From JAYOFM01 sp038117225 (GTDB lineage: Bacteria > Pseudomonadota > Alphaproteobacteria > Rhodospirillales > Casp-alpha2): a stretch of DNA of 7,774 bases. Under the pieces are notes generated by a model. That model searched no databases and had not been told where the DNA came from. It was given only the letters and a program-made list of their open reading frames with translations. Of this stretch, positions 1 to 6,179 are shown one piece after another (the stretch's first letter is position 1; each line of letters starts with the position of its first letter). Location: contig JAYOFM010000142.1 of NCBI GenBank assembly GCA_038117225.1, positions 1 to 7,774 of the forward strand. The letters are read 5' to 3'. Made by a program: the position numbers and the translations under genes.

Positions 1-1558
1 CTTCCGAATCCGGCCGCGCGCGGATTTCAAACCGACTGTTGTAATTGGACGCACTGGGATTTTTAGCGCACGGGCGGAAGTACTGGGAGCGTCCCGGAAC
101 GTCGGTATCGAAATCCCACGACGGTGGCTTACCAGCGTTATGGGCACGATCGACCAGCCGGCGGCGGCCCTGGCTTTCCACCACCCGGCGTTTCAATTCC
201 GCCAGATCCCAATTCTCGCTGACCACCGCGGCCAGCCGCCGTTCCGTCTCCGCGGCCTCAACCGTGCCAGCGAGGTTATCAACCTCATCCGGGTCGGTCC
301 GGCGATCAAACAGCAATGGCGGATCGTCGTCGCAGTGAATGTATTTGTAGGGCCCGTCCATCACTGCCACGGCCGGCGAGTTCAAACCTTCGCCAGTCAT
401 CTCGGCATACACCACGTCCGCTTCATTCCAGTCATCGCCGCGCAGCAGGGGGCCGAGGCTACGGCCGTCGTGGCGGGTCTGGATGGACGCCAGCCCGGCA
501 TCCGGATCGGCGAGCTCGATCGCCGTCGGAAACAGATCGATAAGGGAGACGTTCTCCGCCCGCCGGCCGGCGGCAAAAGATAGCGGCGCGGCAATGATCA
601 ACGGGATGCGCAGCGCCACGTCATAGAATGAACGCTTGAACCAGAGCCCACGCTCGCCCAACGCCTCGCCGTGATCGGACAGCAGCACCACCACCGTGTC
701 GTCGCCATGGCCGGCGATCTCCAGGGCCTGCAACAGGCTGCCGACCTGATCATCGATGTAACTGACGGCGCCGTAGTAGCCGTGCCGCGCCATGCGCACT
801 TCCTCGTCGGTCATCGCCGCCTCGGCGACGCCGATGTGATCGTGCAGACGCTGTGAATGGGCATCCAAATCCTCGCGCGCCAATCTTCCGGTCACGGGCA
901 TGTCGATGTCGTCATGGCGGTAGCGGTCCCAATAGCGGCGTGGCACCGCGAACGGATCATGCGGATGCGTGAACGAAACGAACAGGCAAAACGGGCGATC
1001 ATCGTCCGAGCGTGCCAGATCGTGAATTTTGCGCACCGCCTTGAATGCCACCTCGTCATCGAATTCGAGCTGGATGGTGCGCTCATAAATACCCGATTGC
1101 TTGATCCCATTGACCTCGCCCGCCGCCGCCAGAAGACGTTCGATGCCAACGACGGAATCAGTCCAGTTGGCGGTCCAGTTGAAGTCGGAGGGATAGATAT
1201 CGGTGGTCAACCGATCTTCGAAGCCATGCAGTTGGTCGGGGCCGATGAAATGCATCTTGCCCGAAAGGCAGGTCTGATAACCCAGCAGCCGCAGGTAATG
1301 CATGAACGTGGGCAACGATGCCGGGAACTCGGCGCCGTTGTCGTAGGCGCCGGCGTTCGACGCCAGCAAGCCAGACATCATGGAAAACCGCGACGGCGCG
1401 CAGAGCGGATAGTTGCAAACCGCGTGTTCAAACACCACGCCGCGCGCCGCCAGGGCATCGATATTGGGCGTCTTGGCGACGCGGTTGCCGTAGGCGGGCA
1501 ACGCCCGCGCCGCCAACTGGTCCGCCTGGATGAACAGAAAATTGGGCTTTCGGGTCAC
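1..1558 (-). CDS. betC: Choline-sulfatase (type I sulfatase), 3' end beyond window
   Basis: Predicted to hydrolyse choline-O-sulfate to choline and sulfate, feeding choline catabolism or glycine-betaine synthesis; cytoplasmic, as no signal peptide is seen. The minus-strand frame is open for 519 codons from a GTG at 1558-1556, preceded by AAAGGA nine bases upstream, and it has no stop before the left edge. Seen: K-P-N-F-L-F-I-Q-A-D-Q with metal-binding D13; sulfatase signature C-A-P-S-R with C53 as the residue converted to formylglycine; D-N-G-A-E-F at 73-78; second signature G-Y-Q-T-C-L-S-G-K-M-H at 93-103, followed by F-I-G-P-D-Q-L-H-G-F-E, which is characteristic of choline-sulfatases; T-H-P-H-D-P with H198 and H200; S-D-H-G-E with D295 and H296. 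The tail (W-D-L-A-E-L...V-E-S-Q-x-R) resembles the choline-sulfatase C-terminal domain. Known BetC proteins are roughly 500-510 residues, so little should be missing. Family assignment is strong; exact substrate is inferred. No betA, betB or betI gene is visible. Confidence 0.9.
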   Translation of the reverse strand, partial: MTRKPNFLFIQADQLAARALPAYGNRVAKTPNIDALAARGVVFEHAVCNYPLCAPSRFSMMSGLLASNAGAYDNGAEFPASLPTFMHYLRLLGYQTCLSGKMHFIGPDQLHGFEDRLTTDIYPSDFNWTANWTDSVVGIERLLAAAGEVNGIKQSGIYERTIQLEFDDEVAFKAVRKIHDLARSDDDRPFCLFVSFTHPHDPFAVPRRYWDRYRHDDIDMPVTGRLAREDLDAHSQRLHDHIGVAEAAMTDEEVRMARHGYYGAVSYIDDQVGSLLQALEIAGHGDDTVVVLLSDHGEALGERGLWFKRSFYDVALRIPLIIAAPLSFAAGRRAENVSLIDLFPTAIELADPDAGLASIQTRHDGRSLGPLLRGDDWNEADVVYAEMTGEGLNSPAVAVMDGPYKYIHCDDDPPLLFDRRTDPDEVDNLAGTVEAAETERRLAAVVSENWDLAELKRRVVESQGRRRLVDRAHNAGKPPSWDFDTDVPGRSQYFRPCAKNPSASNYNSRFEIRARPDSE

Positions 1559-1567
1559 GGCGGTGTT

Positions 1568-1573
1568 TCCTTT
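1568..1573 (-). promoter_or_regulatory. Ribosome-binding site of the sulfatase gene
   Basis: Read on the minus strand this is AAAGGA, nine bases before the GTG at 1558-1556. It decides the start. The only other nearby in-frame initiation codon is a TTG farther upstream, and the sequence between would add residues before the conserved K-P-N-F N-terminus that the family does not need. Confidence 0.65.
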
Positions 1574-1678
1574 ATTGTGAGGTCGGCAATGCGGTGCCTG
1601 GGACGAGATCAAGAGCCGAAATTCTCTCCGCTCGCAGTCCAGCCCACAAACCATAAAAACTAGCGGACGGGGGAGAAA

Positions 1679-1694
1679 AACTGATGCATCGGTT
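1679..1694. promoter_or_regulatory. Imperfect palindrome, candidate operator
   Basis: The sequence AACTGATGCATCGGTT is an inverted repeat with one mismatched pair (T1682 against G1691) and a perfect 8-base core GATGCATC. It lies in the divergent intergenic region, about 22 bases upstream of a GATAAT box, a typical place for a dimeric repressor or activator to control an efflux operon. No regulator gene is visible beside it, so the binding protein is unknown, and a 16-base near-palindrome could still occur by chance. Confidence 0.35.
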
Positions 1695-1722
1695 CGTATG
1701 GAAGAGTATCAGGCGCGATAAT
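1693..1722 (+). promoter_or_regulatory. Possible sigma-70-type promoter of the efflux operon
   Basis: The -10 candidate GATAAT at 1717-1722 matches five of six consensus bases. The -35 candidate TTCGTA at 1693-1698 matches only three of six, with an 18-base spacer. It overlaps the right edge of the palindrome at 1679-1694, so a protein bound there could block or assist polymerase. It lies about 105 bases before the adaptor start. Evidence is by eye only. Confidence 0.22.
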
Positions 1723-1815
1723 GTCACTTGATTTGTCGGCGAAACCGCTTACGTCTCAACCTTCATCGCGATCTACCCATCAGAGCGGACCGGTGCCTCC
1801 CGCGAGCGCGCCGAG

Positions 1816-1821
1816 TTGGAG
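1816..1821 (+). promoter_or_regulatory. Ribosome-binding site of the adaptor gene
   Basis: TTGGAG ends seven bases before the ATG at 1829. It supports 1829 as the start rather than the in-frame ATG at 1721, and translation from 1829 begins directly with a normal signal peptide. Confidence 0.65.
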
Positions 1822-1828
1822 AATTCGA

Positions 1829-2992
1829 ATGCATATTCGATCGACGCATATTCTGGCCACCGTTTTCGGCGCGTTGTTCCTGGTTCTCGTCCAGCCCGGC
1901 AACGCCCAGCAGGGCCCGCTGCCGGTCACGGTGGCCAAACCGCTGCTGCAGAAGATCGTCGAGTGGGACGAATAGACTGGCCGTTTCGAGGCCCGCGACC
2001 GGGTCGAGATTCGCGCCCGGGTTTCCGGCTTTTTGGACTCCGTGCATTTCAAGGAAGGCCAGCTGGTCGACAAGGGCCAGTTGCTGTTCGTCATCGATCC
2101 CCGGCCGTTCGAAGCGCAGTTGAACGCCGCCAAGGCGGCGCTGGAAGGGGCGCAGACGAAATTCAATCTGGCACAGCGGGAGTTCGAGCGTGGCGAGCGC
2201 CTCGTTAAGCAGAACGCCATTTCGCAGGAACGCTTTGACCAGCGGCGGGCCGAACGCGAGACCACGCGCACTGACGTACTGGTCGCCAAGGCCCAGGTGC
2301 GCATCGCCGAGTTGGACGTGGAATTCACCAAGGTCAGCGCGCCCATCGCGGGACGGGTGTCGGACGCGCGAGTCGACCCCGGTAACCTGGTCGCCGGCGG
2401 GTCGGGCCAAACGACGCTGCTGACGACGCTGGTGTCCACCGACCCGATCCTGTTTACCTTCACCGCCTCGGAAGCCGAGTACCTGAAATACACCCGTCTG
2501 GGCGCCACCGGTCAGCGGGCATCGGCGCGCGAAAACCGCATACCCGTAGCCGTCCGCCTGATAGATGAGAATGAGTTCGTGCACAAGGGCAGTATGAGCT
2601 TCGTCGACAACGAACTGTCGCCCGAAACAGCGACTATTCGTGCGCAGGCGGAGTTCACCAACCCGGATGGATTCCTCACGCCCGGTGTCTTCGGCCGCCT
2701 GCGTCTGCCCGGCTCCGACGAGTACGAGGCCGTGCTGATTCCAGACGACGCGGTGATTTCCGACCAGAACAGCAAGATCGTGCTGATCGTCGATAAGGAT
2801 GGGACGGTGTCCACGAGCAAGGTCGATCTGGGGCCGCTGCACCAGGGGCTGCGGGTCATCCGGGGCGGCGTCGGCGAGGACGATCGGATCATCGTCAAGG
2901 GGGTGCAACGGGCACGGCCCGGCGGCAAGGTCACGCCGACCGAAATGACGTTGCAACCGGATGGTAGCCTCAAGCCCGTTTCCGGTTCCTGA
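1829..2992 (+). pseudogene. RND efflux periplasmic adaptor (HlyD/MexE-like), interrupted by in-frame TAG
   Basis: The intact protein would link the inner-membrane RND pump to an outer-membrane channel. The frame is 387 codons plus TGA, normal for the family, but codon 49 (1973-1975) is TAG. Codons 1-26 encode a signal peptide (H-I-R-S-T-H, hydrophobic 8-21, likely cleavage after G-N-A); no lipobox cysteine is seen, so it would be a soluble periplasmic adaptor. After the stop the frame continues T-G-R-F-E-A-R-D-R-V-E-I-R-A-R-V-S-G-F, the first half-lipoyl segment with F-K-E-G-Q-L-V and F-V-I-D-P-R-P-F (about 50-95), an alpha-helical hairpin (about 96-168), the second half-lipoyl segment with S-A-P-I-A-G-R-V (about 170-191), then beta-barrel and membrane-proximal domains to the end. 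Stopping at TAG would leave about 22 mature residues. A restart at TTG 2033 would lack the signal peptide. It is called a pseudogene on the sequence as given; a sequencing error or readthrough remains possible. The pump gene starts 22 bases after its stop. Confidence 0.85.
1973..1975 (+). other. In-frame amber codon within the adaptor gene
   Basis: The codons around it read GTC GAG TGG GAC GAA TAG ACT GGC CGT TTC GAG. Related adaptors commonly carry E-W-D-E-Y-T-G-R-F-E-A here, so TAG replaces an expected TAT or TAC by a single third-position change. Reading frame and family similarity resume immediately on the other side with no indel. Confidence 0.9.
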
Positions 2993-3014
2993 GCCGCTCC
3001 GCGGACCCCAGGCC

Positions 3015-6000
3015 ATGCGCTTCACCCATTTCTTCGTCGACCACCCGATCTTCGCGACGGTGATTTCGATCCTAATCACCCTGTTGGGCGCCATCGCCTA
3101 TATCAGCCTGCCTGTCGCCCAATTCCCGGAAGTGGCGCCGCCGACGATCCAGGTGTCCGCGACCTATCCCGGTGCCTCGGCGGAAACAGTCGCCGATACC
3201 GTGGCGACGCCACTGGAACAGGAAATCAACGGCGTCGAGGGCATGATCTACATGAAGTCGGAGGCCACCGGCGATGGACGCCTGAGCCTGACGGTGACTT
3301 TCAAGCTTGGCACTGATCTGGATTTCGCCCAGGTGCTGGTGCAGAACCGAGTCGCCATCGCCGAGGCCCGATTGCCGGAAGACGTGCGCCGGCTCGGCGT
3401 CACGGTCAAGAAAAGCTCGCCCGACTTGATGATGGTGATCCATCTGCTGTCGCCCGACGGCAGCCGCGATCAGCTTTACATTTCCAATTACGCCCGCACC
3501 CAGATCGTCGATCGGCTGGCCCGCATCCAGGGCGTCGGCGAGGCCCGGATGTTCGCCGAGCGCGCATATTCCATGCGTGTCTGGCTTGATCCGGAACGCA
3601 TCGCCGCGTTCAACATGACCGCCGGCGAAGTGGTGTCGGCGCTGCGCCAGAACAACGTCCAGGTGGCGTCCGGCGTCATCAATCAGTTGCCGGTCGATAA
3701 TCCCGGCGCCTTCGAGCTGAACGTGGAGACCCAGGGCCGCCTGATCGCGCCGGAAGCCTTCGGCAACATCGTCGTCAAGCGTGGCGAGGGCACCGCGACG
3801 GTGCGGGTCAAGGACGTGGCGCGGGTCGAGTTGGGCTCGCAGGACTACACCACCATCGGTTATTTGAACGACAAGACGGCGCTGCCGATCCTAATTTTCC
3901 AGCGGCCGGGCTCGAACGCGCTGGAAACCGCCGAAACGCTGATCGACACCATGAACGATCTGGCCAAGGAATTCCCCGCGGGCGTCGGCCATACCATCGT
4001 CTACAACCCAACGGAGTTCATCGCCGAGTCGGTCAACGCCGTCTACACCACGATCATCGAGGCGGTGATTCTGGTGGTGCTGGTCATCGTCGTCTTCCTG
4101 CAGAACCTGCGCGCTTCGATCATTCCCATCGTCGCCATCCCGATTTCGCTGATCGGCACCTTCCTGGTGATGGCGCTGTTCGGTTTCTCCATCAACAACC
4201 TGACCCTGTTCGGACTGGTGCTGGCCATCGGCATCGTCGTCGATGATGCCATCGTCGTGGTCGAAAACGTCGAACGCTACATGGCCCGTGGCCTGGGCGC
4301 GCGCGAGGCCGCGCACAAGACCATGGACGAGGTCGGCACGGCGCTGGTCGCCATCTCGCTGGTATTGGTCGCGGTATTCGTGCCGACGGCGTTCATTGAA
4401 GGTATCTCGGGCCAGTTCTACAGCCAGTTCGCCATCACCATTGCCTCCGCGACGGTGATCTCCATGGTCGTGTCGCTGACTCTCTCGCCGGCCTTGTGCG
4501 CGCTGCTGTTGAAACCGCACGACGACGCCGTCCCTGGCGGATTGATCGGCGCGATCACGTTGCCGTTCCGGAAATTCAGCGACGGCTTCAACTGGTTGTT
4601 CGACCGCCTCGCCAACGGCTATGCCAATCTGACCAAGCGGCTGGTGCGCATGTCGGTGATCGCGCTTGTCGCTTATGCGGGCCTGATCGGCCTGACCGTG
4701 CACCAGTTCCAGCAGACCCCGACCGGCTTCATCCCCGATCAGGACCAGGGCTATCTGATCACCGTGGTGCAGCTACCACCAGGGTCCAGTTTGGCGCGCA
4801 CGGATAAGGTCATTCAACGGGCCATCGGCATCATTCGGGAGCACCCGGACATCGCCAACGCCGTCGGGTTCGCCGGTTTCGACGGCGCCACGTTCACCAA
4901 TGCCCCCAACGCCGGCGCCATCTTCGTGCCCATGAAGGACTTCGCCGAGCGGGCCCGCCGCGGCGCCTCGGCGCAAAGGGTTCTCGGCGAGTTGCAGGGC
5001 CGCCTGTTCGCCATCGAGGAGGCGTTCATTTTCATCATCGCGCCACCGCCGGTGCGTGGCATTGGAAACGGCGGCGGCTGGAAACTGTATGTGCAGGACC
5101 GGCGCCAGCGCGGCATCCGCGCCCTCGAGGACGCGACGCGCGCCCTGGTCCGCGCCGCTAATGCCGACCCCGGCCTGGTTCGCGCGTTCTCGCTGTTCAA
5201 CACCGCGACGCCGAAAATTTATGCCGATATCGACCGGGTGAAATCGGAAATTCTTGACGTGCCGGCGGAGCGGGTGCTGGAGGCATTGGAAGTCTTCATC
5301 GGTTCCGCCTACGTCAATGATTTCAATTACCTTGGCCGGACCTACAGAGTGACCGCGCAGGCCGACGGGCCGTTTCGCGATCAGCCGGGCGATGTCGCCA
5401 AGCTGCGCGCGCGTTCGACCGCCGGGGCCATGGTGCCGGTCGGTTCGCTCGCCACCTTCCACCACATCACCGGACCGCACCGGGTGCCGCGCTATAATTT
5501 GTACCCAGCGGCCGAAGTCCAGGGCGCCAAGATTCCGTCGCTGTCCACCGGCGAAGCCATTGCCCGCGTCGAGGCGCTGGCCGCCAAGGTGCTGCCGGAC
5601 GGCTTCAGCTATGAGTGGACCGAACTGGCGCTGCAGGAAAAACTCGCCGGCGATACCGCGCTGATCGCCTTCGGCCTCGCCGTGGTGTTCGTGTTCCTGC
5701 TGCTCGCCGCCATGTACGAAAGCTGGCTGCTGCCGCTGTCGGTCATTCTGATCGTGCCCATGTGCCTGCTCGCCGCCGTCGTCGGCATCGGGCTGCGCGG
5801 CATGGATTCCAACATTCTGGTGCAGATCGGTTTCGTCGTGCTGATCGGGCTGGCGGCCAAGAACGCCATCCTTATCGTCGAATTCGCCAAGCAGGCGGAG
5901 GAGGACGGCATGAACCGCCTGGATGCCGCCGTCGCGGCGGCACGGGTGCGGCTGCGCCCTATCCTGATGACCGCCTTCGCCTTCATCCTCGGCGTCATTC

Positions 6001-6167
6001 CGCTCGCCATCGCCACCGGCGCCGGCGCCGAGATGCGCCAGTCCCTCGGCACGGCCGTCTTCTCCGGTATGCTCGGCGTGACCTTCTTCGGGCTGCTGTT
6101 CACGCCGGTGTTCTATGTGGAGTGCCGGTGGATCGCCGGATTGCGACAAACCGCCAAAGAATCATGA
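3015..6167 (+). CDS. RND multidrug efflux pump, inner-membrane subunit (HAE1 family, AcrB/MexF-like)
   Basis: A trimeric inner-membrane antiporter that uses the proton gradient to export drugs or other hydrophobic compounds through an adaptor and outer-membrane channel. The 1050 residues match the family's usual 1030-1060. Seen: N-terminal M-R-F-T-H-F-F-V-D-H-P-I-F-A with TM1; first porter region with F-P-E-V-A-P-P-T-I-Q-V-S-A-T-Y-P-G-A; TM4 motif G-I-V-V-D-D-A-I-V-V-V-E-N-V-E-R with relay aspartates D410 and D411; second porter half starting near T-P-T-G-F-I-P-D-Q-D-Q-G-Y; TM10 with K949 in A-K-N-A-I-L-I-V-E-F; R979 and T986 in V-R-L-R-P-I-L-M-T. All five AcrB proton-relay positions are therefore present. 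The ATG at 3015 is chosen because it begins the conserved N-terminus; the frame is open upstream to an ATG at 2961, which would overlap the adaptor and add 18 atypical residues. The ribosome-binding site is weak (AGG only two bases before ATG), so translation may depend on coupling to the adaptor. Substrate is unknown. Confidence 0.96.
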   Translation: MRFTHFFVDHPIFATVISILITLLGAIAYISLPVAQFPEVAPPTIQVSATYPGASAETVADTVATPLEQEINGVEGMIYMKSEATGDGRLSLTVTFKLGTDLDFAQVLVQNRVAIAEARLPEDVRRLGVTVKKSSPDLMMVIHLLSPDGSRDQLYISNYARTQIVDRLARIQGVGEARMFAERAYSMRVWLDPERIAAFNMTAGEVVSALRQNNVQVASGVINQLPVDNPGAFELNVETQGRLIAPEAFGNIVVKRGEGTATVRVKDVARVELGSQDYTTIGYLNDKTALPILIFQRPGSNALETAETLIDTMNDLAKEFPAGVGHTIVYNPTEFIAESVNAVYTTIIEAVILVVLVIVVFLQNLRASIIPIVAIPISLIGTFLVMALFGFSINNLTLFGLVLAIGIVVDDAIVVVENVERYMARGLGAREAAHKTMDEVGTALVAISLVLVAVFVPTAFIEGISGQFYSQFAITIASATVISMVVSLTLSPALCALLLKPHDDAVPGGLIGAITLPFRKFSDGFNWLFDRLANGYANLTKRLVRMSVIALVAYAGLIGLTVHQFQQTPTGFIPDQDQGYLITVVQLPPGSSLARTDKVIQRAIGIIREHPDIANAVGFAGFDGATFTNAPNAGAIFVPMKDFAERARRGASAQRVLGELQGRLFAIEEAFIFIIAPPPVRGIGNGGGWKLYVQDRRQRGIRALEDATRALVRAANADPGLVRAFSLFNTATPKIYADIDRVKSEILDVPAERVLEALEVFIGSAYVNDFNYLGRTYRVTAQADGPFRDQPGDVAKLRARSTAGAMVPVGSLATFHHITGPHRVPRYNLYPAAEVQGAKIPSLSTGEAIARVEALAAKVLPDGFSYEWTELALQEKLAGDTALIAFGLAVVFVFLLLAAMYESWLLPLSVILIVPMCLLAAVVGIGLRGMDSNILVQIGFVVLIGLAAKNAILIVEFAKQAEEDGMNRLDAAVAAARVRLRPILMTAFAFILGVIPLAIATGAGAEMRQSLGTAVFSGMLGVTFFGLLFTPVFYVECRWIAGLRQTAKES

Positions 6168-6179
6168 TGCCGTTAGCCG

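Larger units (their letters stand above)
1559..1828. other. Divergent intergenic region (sulfatase / efflux operon)
   Basis: These 270 bases separate the sulfatase start (minus) from the adaptor start (plus), and no convincing gene lies inside. An in-frame ATG at 1721 could extend the adaptor by 36 residues, but this would bury the signal peptide, so it is not favoured. The region is locally richer in A/T around 1645-1735 than the genes beside it, as expected for promoters. Seen: a 16-base near-palindrome at 1679-1694, a possible plus-strand -10 box (GATAAT, 1717-1722), and a weak minus-strand pair (TTGTGG and GAGAAT, 17 bases apart, at 1644-1649 and 1621-1626). Promoter calls by eye are uncertain in a GC-rich genome. 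Confidence 0.6.

Noticed and set aside
857..1663. Plus-strand open frame of 268 codons opposite the sulfatase.
   Set aside because: The minus strand carries an uninterrupted sulfatase with catalytic motifs across the same bases; the plus-strand translation shows no domain and extends into the intergenic region.
1721..1828. Upstream in-frame ATG as the adaptor start.
   Set aside because: It would place 36 polar residues ahead of the signal peptide and has no good ribosome-binding site, whereas the ATG at 1829 has TTGGAG at suitable spacing.
2033..2992. A separate, shorter intact adaptor gene starting at TTG 2033.
   Set aside because: The product would begin within the first lipoyl half without a signal peptide. 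The sequence from 1976 to 2032 already encodes conserved adaptor residues, so this is the remainder of one interrupted gene.
1763..3094. Long antisense open frame (443 codons, minus) covering the whole adaptor gene.
   Set aside because: It mirrors the GC-rich codons of the adaptor, gives a protein rich in H, D, Q, G and R without a recognisable domain, and lacks its own credible start context. The opposite strand clearly encodes an RND adaptor.
4773..6149. Long antisense open frame (458 codons, minus) inside the pump gene.
   Set aside because: It is a shadow of the pump coding strand: low-complexity H/D/G/R-rich translation with no family resemblance, while the plus strand has conserved RND motifs throughout.
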